From positions 124,001 to 188,000 of the forward strand of contig UEGQ01000013.1 in NCBI GenBank assembly GCA_900466005.1: a stretch of 64,000 nucleotides of DNA, written 5' to 3'. The stretch's first letter is position 1; each line of letters opens with the position of its first letter. Below, one piece after another: positions 39,281 through 48,455 of the stretch. This DNA comes from Hyphomicrobiales bacterium (GTDB taxonomy: Bacteria; Pseudomonadota; Alphaproteobacteria; Rhizobiales; Rhizobiaceae). The position numbers were made by a program, and so were the translations under genes. Below the pieces are notes generated by a model, which was given only the letters and a program-made list of their open reading frames with translations, did no database searches and was not told the origin of the DNA.

Positions 39281-39558
39281 CGGTTTTCTCCTGGTATCTA
39301 CGGCCTTTTTCTTCAGCCGTCGTTCGTATTTCTGCCCGGTATTCAAGGACTACACTTTGCGGCGATGTTTCCACCAAGTGCCTGCGACCGCAAGAGCAAA
39401 TACGCTTCGTCCCCGCCGCTCAGCGCAGACGTGGTAAACCGGCAAAGCGACAGTTGCGCGAAGGACGTCCGTCTTCAGGTCCGCGGTGCGGTGGACGGCG
39501 CACGACTATGCCGCCGGGCCGGCGGCCCGGGCGCATCCTGTGCGGGCATGAAACGCGA

Positions 39559-39921
39559 TCAGGACCGGCGGGCGAGCGAGAACTGTGCACCGCTGTCGGA
39601 GGTGCAGTTCAGCTGGTTGGGTGTCACCAGTGCGCAATTGACCTTCGACTGCGTGTTGCGGACGAGCGAGGTCATGTTGATCTCGACCAGGCGATCCGAA
39701 ACGTTGGTGTAGGTGCCCGAGGCGAGGAGCTGATTGGTATCGGTCGTGCGCGTGTTGAACGTGCCGCCGGAGAAGGTGGAGGTGATTCCGTTCGGGTCGA
39801 CCCATGTGCCTTCAACGGTCGTCGCCTGACGAACCGGTGGCATCGGTCGCGGACCACTGGAGTAACATGCCGACAGCGCCGAGGCACATACCAGCAGAAC
39901 GCCGAGATTCCTGATTTTCAT
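39559..39921 (-). CDS. omp10: Omp10-type outer membrane lipoprotein
   Basis: 120 residues. Signal peptide ends in the lipobox LSAC with Cys19, so it is lipid-anchored. The body (EGTWVDPNGITSTFSGGTFNTRTTDTN, LVEINMTSLVRNTQSKVNCALVTPNQLNCTS) closely follows my recollection of Brucella Omp10, an immunogenic lipoprotein of unknown function. Monocistronic; promoter expected in the 191-bp gap to hss. Confidence 0.88.
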   Translation of the reverse strand: MKIRNLGVLLVCASALSACYSSGPRPMPPVRQATTVEGTWVDPNGITSTFSGGTFNTRTTDTNQLLASGTYTNVSDRLVEINMTSLVRNTQSKVNCALVTPNQLNCTSDSGAQFSLARRS

Positions 39922-40051
39922 TCCTCATTCCCCACATAGTCCGGGCCAGCCTGTGACCCGGAACCATGCCGTCAACAAATGGTGAAAGCAAGGCCAAGTA
40001 TCCGCCTTTGCGCGGTTTTCCAACGACGAGCGCACGTGGTTGACCATTGCC

Positions 40052-40082
40052 AAAAGAAAACCCGCCGCACGAGGCGGCGGGC
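40052..40082 (-). terminator. Terminator of homospermidine synthase gene
   Basis: On the minus strand CCCGCCGC and GCGGCGGG pair around a five-base loop and are followed by TTTTCTTTT, about 30 bases after the hss stop. Confidence 0.88.
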
Positions 40083-40112
40083 GAAGGAGCGGGGTGTCCC
40101 GGGGTGCCTGGT

Positions 40113-41558
40113 TCAGCGAACGAGGATGTTCCTGAACTGCCACGGATCCTTGGCGTCGAGGTCTTCGGGGAAGAGGCTCGAGCGGTTGGTGAGCGGCGTC
40201 CAGTCGGTGTAGTGCCCCTCGACCGGTCCGAGATACGGCGACTGGACCTCGAGGCAGCGCTTGTAGTCCATCTCGTCGGCCTCGACGATGCCGGCTTCCG
40301 GATTCTCGAGCGCCCAAACCATGCCGGCGAGCACGGCGGAGGAAACCTGCAGGCCGGTGGCGTTCTGGTAGGGGGCGATGCGGCGGGTCTCTTCGACCGA
40401 GAGGCGCGAACCGTACCAGTAGGCGTTCTTCTCGTGGCCGTAGAGCAGCACGCCGAGTTCGTCGATGCCGTCGACCAGTTCGTCTTCGTCGAGCACGTGC
40501 AGCACCGGCTGCGGATTGCCGCCGTTGCCGAACATTTCGTGCAGCGAAAGCACCGCGTCATTGGCGGGGTGATAGGCGTAATGGCAGGTCGGGCGGAAGG
40601 TCACTTCGCCGTCCTTGTCGCGCACCGTGAAGTAGTCGGCGATCGAAATGGACTCGTTGTGCGTGACGAGGAAACCGTATTGCGCGCCCGGCGTTGGGCA
40701 CCAGCTCCGCACACGGGTGTTGGCGCCCGGCTGCTCGAGATAGATGGCTGCCTTGCAGCCCTTCTTGTGCTTCTTGGCGTTCTTCGGCATCCACTTCTCG
40801 TGGGTGCCCCAGCCGAGTTCGGCCGGCTGCAGGCCTTCCGAGATGAAGCCCTCGACCGACCAGGTGTTCCAGAAAACGTCGAGCGGCTTCGGATGCTTGG
40901 TGCGCTGGGTGTCGCGTTCGGCGATGTGGACGCCCTTGACGCCGACCTTCTTCATCAGGCGGGCCCAGCCTTCGCGGTCGTCCTGGTCCGGCTCGTCGAA
41001 CTTGAGACCGATCTCGTTGGCGAGGTTGACCAGCGCCTGCTTGACGAACCAGGAGACCATGCCCGGATTGGCGCCGCAGGTGGAGACGGCCGTCGTGCCG
41101 CCCGGATTCTTCTTCTTTTCCTGGCGGACGGTCTCGCGCAGCGCATAGTTGGTGCGGTCGGCATTGCCGAGGTTCTCGTCGAAATAGAAGCCGAGCCAGG
41201 GCTCGACGACGGTGTCGATATAGAGAACGCCGAGCTTGCGGCAGAGCTTCATGAGGTCGAGCGAGCCGGTGTCGACGGAAAGGTTGACGCAGAAGCCCTG
41301 GCCGGAACCGTCGGTCAGCAGCGGCGTCAGCAGCGTCTTGTAGTTGTCCTTGGTGACGTGCGCCTGGATATGGCGGACGCCGTGCTCGGCGAGCAGAGGG
41401 GCTTCGTCGTTGCGCGGGTCGATGACGACCATCCGGCTCTTGTCGAACTTGAAATGCCGCTCGATCAGCGGCAGCGTGCCGCGGCCGATGGAGCCGAAGC
41501 CGATCATCACGATCGGACCGGTGATCTCTGCATGAACCGGATAATCTTGTTTGCTCAT
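40113..41558 (-). CDS. hss: Homospermidine synthase
   Basis: 481 residues. Condenses two putrescines (or putrescine and spermidine) into homospermidine using NAD+ as a bound redox aid; homospermidine is the main polyamine of many rhizobia. NAD site VMIGFGSIGRGTLPL, then STCGANPGMVSWFVKQAL and HNESISIADYFTVRD are characteristic. AAGGAGAG upstream fixes the ATG at 41558; the frame runs on to 41759, inside the DUF3445 gene. Separate from the DUF3445 operon by 118 bp. Confidence 0.95.
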   Translation of the reverse strand: MSKQDYPVHAEITGPIVMIGFGSIGRGTLPLIERHFKFDKSRMVVIDPRNDEAPLLAEHGVRHIQAHVTKDNYKTLLTPLLTDGSGQGFCVNLSVDTGSLDLMKLCRKLGVLYIDTVVEPWLGFYFDENLGNADRTNYALRETVRQEKKKNPGGTTAVSTCGANPGMVSWFVKQALVNLANEIGLKFDEPDQDDREGWARLMKKVGVKGVHIAERDTQRTKHPKPLDVFWNTWSVEGFISEGLQPAELGWGTHEKWMPKNAKKHKKGCKAAIYLEQPGANTRVRSWCPTPGAQYGFLVTHNESISIADYFTVRDKDGEVTFRPTCHYAYHPANDAVLSLHEMFGNGGNPQPVLHVLDEDELVDGIDELGVLLYGHEKNAYWYGSRLSVEETRRIAPYQNATGLQVSSAVLAGMVWALENPEAGIVEADEMDYKRCLEVQSPYLGPVEGHYTDWTPLTNRSSLFPEDLDAKDPWQFRNILVR

Positions 41559-41676
41559 TCCACTCTCCTTCAGATGCGCAGCCCACCGCGCGGGCCTGTG
41601 CACAACGTCGCTGCAACGGCCTTTCCGGTTCTCGGAACGCTCTAGATCATAAATTCCTGACACAATAAAGGGGGCC

Positions 41677-42621
41677 TCAGGCGGCGCCGTCCTCGCCCGG
41701 ATTTCCGGCGAAGAGGCCGCTCCGCAGGCAGGAGACGAGTTCGTCGCGCTTTTCGGCAAGCCCCTTGTAGTTCACCTGTGCCTCCGTGAGCGCTTCCAGC
41801 TGTCCGGCCAGTTTTGCGGCGAGCTCGGCGCCGGCCGGATGGGTGGCGAAGGCCCGGACGGGATCGAGATAGATGCGGATCGTGAAGACGATGTCGCCGG
41901 AGACCGGCAGCTTGCGCAACGTCTGACGCTCGACCCTGACGATCGCCCTGTCCGCCGCGACCGAGGTCGATGAAGGCTCGACGGGAAGCTTCGCTGTCTG
42001 CGGGTGGAAAAGAGCGTGGCGCCAGTTGATCGACCAGTTGAACCGCTCGGCCGGCTGGTCGGGATGAAGACTGTCGAAGATGCGGTTGACGAGCGTGGCA
42101 TTGCGCGTGCCGGCCTGGAAGCCGGGGACGGCGGCGTGGACCTCCTCCATCGGGCGGCCGAACTTCTCCTTGAGCGACCACGAAGAGGGGAAGGAAAGGT
42201 GGGCGGCGGCGATCTGCCAGCCGTTCTCGCGGCGGCGCATCAGGACGAGGTCATCCTGGACCATGAACCCCGCCCGCAGGAGTGGCGGCATCGCCGCGTC
42301 GGAAAGGTCGGCCGAATGGCCGGCCATGTGCATGACGTTGCCGGACCGGCGATAGAGATGCGCCTGCTCACGTAGAAGGTAGTCGGAGAGGAGGTCGAGG
42401 CATTCCTGTTGACCCGGCCGGCTGTCCGGCGCCTCCATGAAGATGTCGTCGCCATAGAGGCCGAAGAGACGTCGCTTCTCGGCAAGCTCGCCGGCGAGTT
42501 CCTCGTCCGGCTCGAGCCAGCGGCGGAGCTCGAGCGGGCGCAGGCCGATGGTGAAGGGTGTCGACGAGCCGTCGTAAGGGGTGCGGGGCGGCCTGGCAGG
42601 TGTCGTCGTGATCACGTCCAT
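41677..42621 (-). CDS. DUF3445 protein, haem-dependent oxidative N-demethylase-like
   Basis: 314 residues. Matches the DUF3445 family, whose studied members include the haem-binding subunit of an oxidative N-demethylase. Visible blocks are RRWLEPDEELAGELAEKRRLF, HMAGHSADLSDAAMPPLLRAGFMVQDDLVLMRR, HLSFPSSWSLKEKFGRPMEEVHAAVPGF and FNWSINWRHALFHP. Whether it binds haem here cannot be shown. Last gene of the operon pepF-pabB-pabC-yciI-DUF3445, 12 bases after yciI. Confidence 0.85.
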   Translation of the reverse strand: MDVITTTPARPPRTPYDGSSTPFTIGLRPLELRRWLEPDEELAGELAEKRRLFGLYGDDIFMEAPDSRPGQQECLDLLSDYLLREQAHLYRRSGNVMHMAGHSADLSDAAMPPLLRAGFMVQDDLVLMRRRENGWQIAAAHLSFPSSWSLKEKFGRPMEEVHAAVPGFQAGTRNATLVNRIFDSLHPDQPAERFNWSINWRHALFHPQTAKLPVEPSSTSVAADRAIVRVERQTLRKLPVSGDIVFTIRIYLDPVRAFATHPAGAELAAKLAGQLEALTEAQVNYKGLAEKRDELVSCLRSGLFAGNPGEDGAA

Positions 42622-42633
42622 GGCCGCCTCTCC

Positions 42634-42918
42634 TCAGGACCTCAGGATTTCGAAGCCGGGTGCCGCCGTCGTCAGCAACGTTTCGGTGACCTCGCAATCG
42701 GCGATGCCGTTCACCACGAAGGGGTCAGTAACGGCAAAGGCCTCGATCTCGGCGCGGTCGCCGGTGGCAAGAATGACGCCGCCCGTTCGCGGCACCTTGC
42801 GTCCCGAGGCGAGAAACCAACCGCGTTCGTAGCCTTGCTGGAGCCAGGCGAGATGCTGGTCCATGAAGCGGTCCGCTTCCTCGAGGCTCTTCTTGTAGGT
42901 GAGGGAGAGTATCAGCAT
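42634..42918 (-). CDS. YciI family protein
   Basis: 94 residues, a ferredoxin-like dimeric barrel. It has the family DQHLAWLQQGYERGWFLASGRKVPRTGGVILA with the conserved His. Function of YciI-like proteins is mostly unknown; some relatives are dehalogenases or muconolactone-isomerase-like. The ATG follows the pabC stop with no gap (TGA-ATG). Confidence 0.85.
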   Translation of the reverse strand: MLILSLTYKKSLEEADRFMDQHLAWLQQGYERGWFLASGRKVPRTGGVILATGDRAEIEAFAVTDPFVVNGIADCEVTETLLTTAAPGFEILRS

Positions 42919-43548
42919 TCAGGTGTCGCTTTCGATGAGTTCGGCCCGGATCAGGCCACGCAGGGAATTCCCGACGAAGAACGGCTGGTCCTTGAGATCC
43001 TGCGGGCGCACGAGCGAGCTGCGGGCCTTGCGCTCGCGGATCAGTTCCGCCCTCAGGATGCCGGGCAGCAGCCCGCTCGACAGCGGCGGCGTGATGAACT
43101 GCCCGCCGAGATCCTCGACGAAGACATTGGTGATCGTGCCTTCGCAGACCTCGCCGCGTTCGTTGAGCAGGAGAACCTCGTCGGCCTCTTCGGGCGTGAA
43201 CTCGGCTCTCGCGGCCTCGTAGGGTTCTCTCCGCGTGGTCTTGTGGCGGAAAAGAGCATCCTCGGAATCCATCCGGGTCCTGGCGATGCGCACCTTCCAG
43301 ACGGTATCGGGCGCCTGCGGTTCGAAGGGCGTCCCGGTCACCTCGACCTGTCCGCGGAAATTCATGGTGAGCCGGACGCGCAGCGGCGCTTCGGCAGTTT
43401 TCAGCGCCTTGAGTTTGGCCTCGACGTTCTGCGGCTGGCGAAATCCGAGCGCGTCGGCGGAGCGCGCGAGCCGCCGCAGGTGCTGCTCCAGCCGGAGAAA
43501 ACCCTCTCCCGGCTGCCAACGCATCGTTTCGATCAGCGAGAAATCCAT
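42919..43548 (-). CDS. pabC: Aminodeoxychorismate lyase-like, class IV aminotransferase family
   Basis: 209 residues, shorter than the 270 of E. coli PabC but usual for the rhizobial form. Class IV PLP enzyme; the PLP Lys is in RHKTTRREPYEAARAE and the cofactor segment is CEGTITNVFVE. It should turn aminodeoxychorismate into p-aminobenzoate and pyruvate for folate. The start overlaps the last 16 bases of pabB, so the pair is coupled; the yciI start follows its stop directly. Confidence 0.88.
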   Translation of the reverse strand: MDFSLIETMRWQPGEGFLRLEQHLRRLARSADALGFRQPQNVEAKLKALKTAEAPLRVRLTMNFRGQVEVTGTPFEPQAPDTVWKVRIARTRMDSEDALFRHKTTRREPYEAARAEFTPEEADEVLLLNERGEVCEGTITNVFVEDLGGQFITPPLSSGLLPGILRAELIRERKARSSLVRPQDLKDQPFFVGNSLRGLIRAELIESDT

Positions 43549-44714
43549 TGGTCTCCTACCGCAAATCGCGCCTTCAGCAGGCATTCCTCGTATTCTGCCC
43601 CGGCGTTCGAATCGAAGACGATGCCGCCGCCGACATTGAAGACGGCCTCTCCGTTCTTGAAAAGCGAAAGCGTGCGGATGGCAACCGAAAAACGCATCGG
43701 GCCCGCCGGGTCGATGTAGCCGATCGCGCCGCAATAGACGTCTCGCGGCCCGACTTCCAGGTCGTGCAGGATTTCCATCGCGCGCATCTTCGGAGCACCG
43801 GTGATCGAACCGCAGGGGAAGAGTGCGGCGAAAATATCGGCGATGGTGATACCGGGCGAGAGCTTCGCGCGCACGTGACTCACCATCTGGTGCAGCGTCG
43901 GATAGGTCTCGATTTCGAAGAGCTTCGGCACCGAGAGCGTTCCGACCTCGCTGATGCGGGAGATGTCATTGCGCAGCAGATCGACGATCATCCGGTTCTC
44001 GGCCTGCGTCTTCTCGTCGGCGAGCATGGCGGCGATGATCTCGCGATCCTCGGCAGGCGTCTGCCCGCGGGCGGCCGTGCCCTTCATCGGATGGGTCTCG
44101 ATGAAGCCGTCCTTGTCGACGGCGAAGAAGAGTTCCGGCGAGCGGGAGAGGATGATCGGCCCCGAAAGGTCGACCAGTGCACCGTAGCGCACCGGCTGGC
44201 GCTCGATCAGCGACCAGAAGGCGGCGAGCGGGTCGCCGTCCCAGCGGGCGTGGATCGGCATGGTCAGGTTCGCCTGGTAGCAGTCGCCCTCGCGCAGATG
44301 CCGGTGCAGCCGGTCGAAGCGGCGTTGATAGGCCGGAAAATCCCAGGCCGCGCGCGGTTCGGTGATGAAGGGCGCGTTCTCCTTGCGCTGCCGCGGCGCC
44401 GCGAGCGGATGCTCGTCGCCGGCCGGTGCGTCGAAGACGCCGAAGCAGACGAGCGGCGTTTCGCGATTCTCGGCGGCGAGCGGCGCGAGCTTCTTCTCGA
44501 AGAGATAGCCGGCCTCGTAGGAGAAGAAGCCGGCGAGCCACTTGCCGGCCCGGTGGGCCTCATCGAGGCGCGCGAGCGCCGGGAAGAAGCCGTCGGCCTC
44601 ATAGGCGACGATGATCTCCGACGGCGAGGCAAAAACCTTGCATTCGCCGCGCGTGTCGTCGCGGAAGAGGACGTAGCGGCCGGCCTCGGCCGGCGATGCG
44701 GCGGGCGTCGTCAT
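43533..44714 (-). CDS. pabB: Aminodeoxychorismate synthase component I
   Basis: 393 residues, the short form that lacks most of the N-terminal domain of the anthranilate synthase family. Adds ammonia to chorismate in folate synthesis. Chorismate-binding motifs: IETHPMKGTAARGQTPAEDREI, YPTLHQMVSHVRAKL and PCGSITGAPKMRAMEI; the PIKGT-type motif with Lys distinguishes PabB from TrpE. Starts within the pepF stop (ATGA overlap) and overlaps pabC by 16 bases. No pabA is adjacent. Confidence 0.93.
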   Translation of the reverse strand: MTTPAASPAEAGRYVLFRDDTRGECKVFASPSEIIVAYEADGFFPALARLDEAHRAGKWLAGFFSYEAGYLFEKKLAPLAAENRETPLVCFGVFDAPAGDEHPLAAPRQRKENAPFITEPRAAWDFPAYQRRFDRLHRHLREGDCYQANLTMPIHARWDGDPLAAFWSLIERQPVRYGALVDLSGPIILSRSPELFFAVDKDGFIETHPMKGTAARGQTPAEDREIIAAMLADEKTQAENRMIVDLLRNDISRISEVGTLSVPKLFEIETYPTLHQMVSHVRAKLSPGITIADIFAALFPCGSITGAPKMRAMEILHDLEVGPRDVYCGAIGYIDPAGPMRFSVAIRTLSLFKNGEAVFNVGGGIVFDSNAGAEYEECLLKARFAVGDQWISR

Positions 44715-46567
44715 GGCGTCTCGTCGAGCGCTTCCAGTTCATCGATGAGGCTTTCGATCATCGACAGGCCCTTGGCCCAGAAGGACGGGTCCGTGGCGTC
44801 AAGGCCGAAAGGCTTCAGAAGTTCGGAATGGTGCTTGGTGCCACCGGCCTTCAGGAGCTCGAAATACTTGTCCTGGAAGCCCGCCTCCGCCTGTCGGTAG
44901 ACCGCGTAGAGCGAATTCACCAGGCAATCGCCGAAGGCGTAGGCGTAGACATAGAAGGGCGAATGGATGAAGTGGGGGATATAGGCCCACCAGGCCTCGT
45001 AGCCTTCCGAGATGCCGATCGCAGGTCCGAGGCTCTCCGCCTGCACCGACAGCCAGAGTTCGCCGATCGTCTCGGCCGTCAATTCGCCTTGCTTGCGGGC
45101 CGTGTGCACCTTGCGCTCGAACTCGTAGAAGGCGATCTGGCGAACGACCGTGTTGATCATGTCCTCGACCTTCTGGGCCAGCATCGCCTTGCGCTCACGC
45201 CGGTCCTTCGTCTGGTCGAGAAGCGCGCGGAAGGTCAGCATCTCCCCGAAGACGGAGGCGGTCTCGGCGAGCGTCAGCGGCGTCTGGCACATCAGCGCGC
45301 CCTGCCCGCCGGCCAGCACCTGGTGGACGCCGTGGCCGAGCTCGTGGGCGAGCGTCATGACGTCCCGCGGCTTGCCGAGGTAATTGACGAGGACATAGGG
45401 GTGGGCCGACGGCACCGTCGGATGGGCGAAGGCGCCCGGTGCCTTGCCGGGGCGAGCCGGCGCATCGATCCAGCCGCCGTCGAAGAAACGGCCGGCGATC
45501 GCCGCCATCTCGGGCGCGAAGCGGCCATAGGCGGAAAGCACGGTCTCCTTCGCCTCGTCCCACGGGATGATGCGGTCGGGGCTTTCGGGAAGCGGCGCGT
45601 TGCGGTCCCAGAAGTTGAGTTGTTCCATGCCGAGCCACTTCGCCTTCATGGCGTAGTAGCGGTGCGAGAGCCGGGGGTAGGCGGCCTTGACCGCGCTTGC
45701 GAGCGCATCGACCACCTCGCGCTCGACGCGGTTCGAAAGATGGCGGCTGTCGGCGATGTCCTCGAACCCGCGCCAGCGGTCGGAGATCTCCTTGTCCTTG
45801 GCGAGCGTGTTCGTCACCAGAACGAAGATGCGGATGTTTTCCTTGAAGGTCGCCGACAGCGCGAGTGCGGCGGCCCGTCGGCGTTCCGGGTCGGCCTCCT
45901 GCAGCAGGTTCAGCGTTGCTTCGAGCGGCAGCGCCTCACCGTCGACGGTGAAGCGGAGGCTTGCCAGCGTCTCGTCGAAGAGCCGGTTGAAGGCACCGGC
46001 GCCCGTCATCGACTTTTCGAGGAAGAGCTGTTCGATCTGGTCTTCGAGCTGGAAGGGCTTGTCCTTGCGCAGGTCGACGATCCACGGACGGTAGTGTCCG
46101 GCGGTCGGATCGCGGTCCATGCAGGCGTTCATGACGGCGTCGTCGATCCGGTTGAGTTCGAGCGTGAAGAACAGGAGATGCGCGGAAAGGTCGGTCAGCT
46201 TCGCCTGCACGTCGCCGAAGAACTTGCCGTTCGCGGTGTTCGTCATGTCCGAGTAGTAGGTGAGGCCGGCATAGGAGGCGAGCCTGCCGAGCAGGTCGTC
46301 GAGCGCCTCGTATTCGCCAAGCGCCGCACCGATCCCCGCATTGCCGGTGGCGGCGGCCGCTTGCGAAAGCTTGCCCTTCCATTTCGCCTCGAAGGCCAGC
46401 GTGTCCTTCTCCGCCCTTTCGAGGTCGCGGGTGAATTCCGCGGCGGTCGGCGAGGGATAGAGATCCTCGAGCTTCCAGACCGGCAGCGACCCGAGAGCCG
46501 GGGCGCTTTCGGCGGCCGCGGCGGCTTCGGCGGCGAACGCGATGGCTGGGGTCCGGGATGAGCGCAT
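44711..46567 (-). CDS. pepF: Oligoendopeptidase F family zinc metallopeptidase
   Basis: 618 residues. M3 metallopeptidase that degrades oligopeptides in the cytoplasm. Zinc site HELGHGVHQVLAGG, with the downstream ETASVFGEMLTF supplying the third ligand. The N-terminus up to about residue 20 is Ala-rich and variable, so the start at 46567 is likely but not certain. First gene of a five-gene minus-strand operon leading to pabB and pabC; its link to folate genes is unexplained. Confidence 0.93.
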   Translation of the reverse strand: MRSSRTPAIAFAAEAAAAAESAPALGSLPVWKLEDLYPSPTAAEFTRDLERAEKDTLAFEAKWKGKLSQAAAATGNAGIGAALGEYEALDDLLGRLASYAGLTYYSDMTNTANGKFFGDVQAKLTDLSAHLLFFTLELNRIDDAVMNACMDRDPTAGHYRPWIVDLRKDKPFQLEDQIEQLFLEKSMTGAGAFNRLFDETLASLRFTVDGEALPLEATLNLLQEADPERRRAAALALSATFKENIRIFVLVTNTLAKDKEISDRWRGFEDIADSRHLSNRVEREVVDALASAVKAAYPRLSHRYYAMKAKWLGMEQLNFWDRNAPLPESPDRIIPWDEAKETVLSAYGRFAPEMAAIAGRFFDGGWIDAPARPGKAPGAFAHPTVPSAHPYVLVNYLGKPRDVMTLAHELGHGVHQVLAGGQGALMCQTPLTLAETASVFGEMLTFRALLDQTKDRRERKAMLAQKVEDMINTVVRQIAFYEFERKVHTARKQGELTAETIGELWLSVQAESLGPAIGISEGYEAWWAYIPHFIHSPFYVYAYAFGDCLVNSLYAVYRQAEAGFQDKYFELLKAGGTKHHSELLKPFGLDATDPSFWAKGLSMIESLIDELEALDETP

Positions 46568-46829
46568 GGGGCAGTCCTTCCGTTTCAAAGGCAATTGGCG
46601 GTCAGGTTTAGAGCAGTCGACGACCGATGAAAACCGGGCATCGCGACGGAAATTTGCCTGCGACGGCATTCCCCCGATCTCCTTCGAGAGGAGGCGGACT
46701 GTGCAAAAACGCGATTCGCTAAAATGCGAGAGTTTTTTAAAACCGGATTTTCAGGCCTGTCCGGCAGCCTCGGGGCTCGAAGGTTCACAAACGCATGATG
46801 CGTCGGAATGATTCCGGGGAGCTCGAAAA
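46568..46829. other. 262-bp divergent gap between pepF and the response-regulator gene
   Basis: Contains promoters for both directions. A small perfect dyad ACGCAT-G-ATGCGT is at 46791-46803, 27 bp before the regulator start, a plausible autoregulatory site. No clear promoter boxes. A short open frame here lacks coding character. Confidence 0.4.
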
Positions 46830-48359
46830 GTGACAGCACACATTCTCGTTATTGACGACGACCCGCAGGAGCGTCGCTCGCTGAAGGCCGTGATCGAAAG
46901 CCGCGGCCATGCCGTGCATGTGGCCGAGAACGATCAGGCGGGCCTCGAATTGCTCAGGAAGATGCGCGGCGAGATCGACGCCGTGCTGCTCGACCTCAAG
47001 TCGGGGGAAGGCAACGGCCTTTCAGTGCTGTCCTTTCTCGATCGCCTGCGGGCCGACGTGCCCGTCATCGTCCAGACAGCCGAAAGCGGCACGGATCTGG
47101 CCGTCGAGGCGATGCGCGCCGGTGCATTCGACTTCGTCGTCAAGCCGACCTCGCTCGAACGGATCGCCACTGCCGTGTCCAACGCCCTGAAACTGCATGA
47201 AAACGATGCCTCCGGTCGTCCGTTGAAGCGTGGTCGTTCCGCCTCGGTCGCCTTCAGTGACATCATCGCGGCGAGTGCGGGTATGGCGCGCGTGCTCGAG
47301 CTCGGGCGTCGCGCGGTCCAGTCGCATCTCCCGATCATGGTCGAGGGGGAGGCCGGTGTCGGCAAGGAGATGCTCGCCCGCGCCATCCACTCCGCAAGCG
47401 AAAGGTCCGGCCGGCCGTTCGTCGCCGTCAATTGCGCGGCGATACCGCACGCGACCATTGAAGCCGTGCTCTTCGGGCGACACGAGCAGGACGGAACGGA
47501 CGAAGGTCACCTCGGAAAATTCAAGGAAGCCGACGGCGGCACCCTGTTTCTCGAAGAGATCGGCGATCTGCCGCTGCACGCCCAGGCAAAGCTTCTGGAG
47601 GCCGTGCAGAAGGGAGAGATCGTTGCCGCCGGTGGCCGCAGTGCCCAAAAGGTCGACGTCAGGATCATCGCCTCGACCAGCAAGGACCTCATCGAGGAGG
47701 TCAAGGCGAGCCGCTTCCGCGAGGACCTCTACTATCGCCTCAGCGTCTTTCCGATCACCGTCCCGGCGCTTCGCCGCCGAAAGGAGGACATCGTTCACCT
47801 GGCGCGCGCCTTCACGGAGCGGTTTTCCGCCGAGCAGCGTCTCCCGCGGCCGTTGAGCCTCGGCTCCGGCGCGCTTGCACTGCTGACTGCCTATGACTGG
47901 CCGGGCAATGTCCGCCAGCTCGAAAATGCCGTATTCCGCGCCGTCGTTCTTGCGGAAGGCAATGAACTGACCGAGCGGGATTTCCCGCAGGTGGCGGCAC
48001 AGCTTCCGGGCCGCGCCGGACCCTTCGCGACCGCCTTGCCTCGCGCGCCCTCGTCTCCTGCAACAGAGCAAGCGACCACGGTCGCAGGCGCCCCGTTCAT
48101 GACCGAATCAGGGCAAGTCTCGGCCGCCGCGCCGGCAAATGTGGCAGCGAGCGCGAATGTGATCGTCAGTACGGACGAGAGCGGCAATGTCCGCAAGCTT
48201 GCGGAGGTCGAGGAAGAACTGATTCGTTTCGCGCTCAAATTCTACCGTGGACAGATGAGCCAGGTGGCGCGGAAGCTCGGAATCGGGCGTTCGACCCTTT
48301 ACCGCAAGCTCAAGGACTACGGAATCGATCCGGACGACCCGCAAAAGCACGCGGCTTGA
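46830..48359 (+). CDS. NtrC-type response regulator without GAFTGA loop (TacA-like)
   Basis: 509 residues: receiver domain 1-120 with Asp55, Thr83 and Lys105; AAA+ domain about 140-385; variable Ala-rich linker 390-455; Fis-type helix-turn-helix 470-505. Walker A is GEAGVGKE (173-180) and the arginine-finger region FREDLYYRL is kept. The sigma-54-contacting loop, normally GAFTGA after the LFGHE segment, is replaced by a shorter stretch reading HEQDGTDEGHLGKF, and Walker B reads FLEE in place of FLDE. It may therefore act on sigma-70 promoters or by DNA binding alone. S. meliloti has a gene called tacA in a similar setting. No histidine kinase gene is adjacent. Confidence 0.9.
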   Translation: MTAHILVIDDDPQERRSLKAVIESRGHAVHVAENDQAGLELLRKMRGEIDAVLLDLKSGEGNGLSVLSFLDRLRADVPVIVQTAESGTDLAVEAMRAGAFDFVVKPTSLERIATAVSNALKLHENDASGRPLKRGRSASVAFSDIIAASAGMARVLELGRRAVQSHLPIMVEGEAGVGKEMLARAIHSASERSGRPFVAVNCAAIPHATIEAVLFGRHEQDGTDEGHLGKFKEADGGTLFLEEIGDLPLHAQAKLLEAVQKGEIVAAGGRSAQKVDVRIIASTSKDLIEEVKASRFREDLYYRLSVFPITVPALRRRKEDIVHLARAFTERFSAEQRLPRPLSLGSGALALLTAYDWPGNVRQLENAVFRAVVLAEGNELTERDFPQVAAQLPGRAGPFATALPRAPSSPATEQATTVAGAPFMTESGQVSAAAPANVAASANVIVSTDESGNVRKLAEVEEELIRFALKFYRGQMSQVARKLGIGRSTLYRKLKDYGIDPDDPQKHAA

Positions 48360-48379
48360 GCAAGGTCAAGGCAGCTCCG

Positions 48380-48396
48380 TTAACGTTCGGGTAAAT
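48380..48396 (+). promoter_or_regulatory. Second copy of the ACGTTYGGGTAA element
   Basis: TTAACGTTCGGGTAAAT, 76 bp before the annotated DUF882 start, matches 13 of 17 bases of the element at 33521-33537. A perfect small dyad CTTGT-TAG-ACAAG follows at 48422-48434. Confidence 0.35.
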
Positions 48397-48455
48397 ATAT
48401 TCCGTTACCAGCAGTAAATCACTTGTTAGACAAGCGTTCACTATATATGCATTGA

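Noticed and set aside
39510..39526. GC palindrome GCCGCCGG-G-CCGGCGGC downstream of the Omp10 gene
   Set aside because: No U-tract on either strand, and such GC-only repeats are expected in this base composition. Not called as a terminator.
48378..48396. TTAA-N7-TAA resemblance to a CtrA site
   Set aside because: The second half-site is GTAAA, not TTAA, and the bases better match the element shared with 33521-33537.
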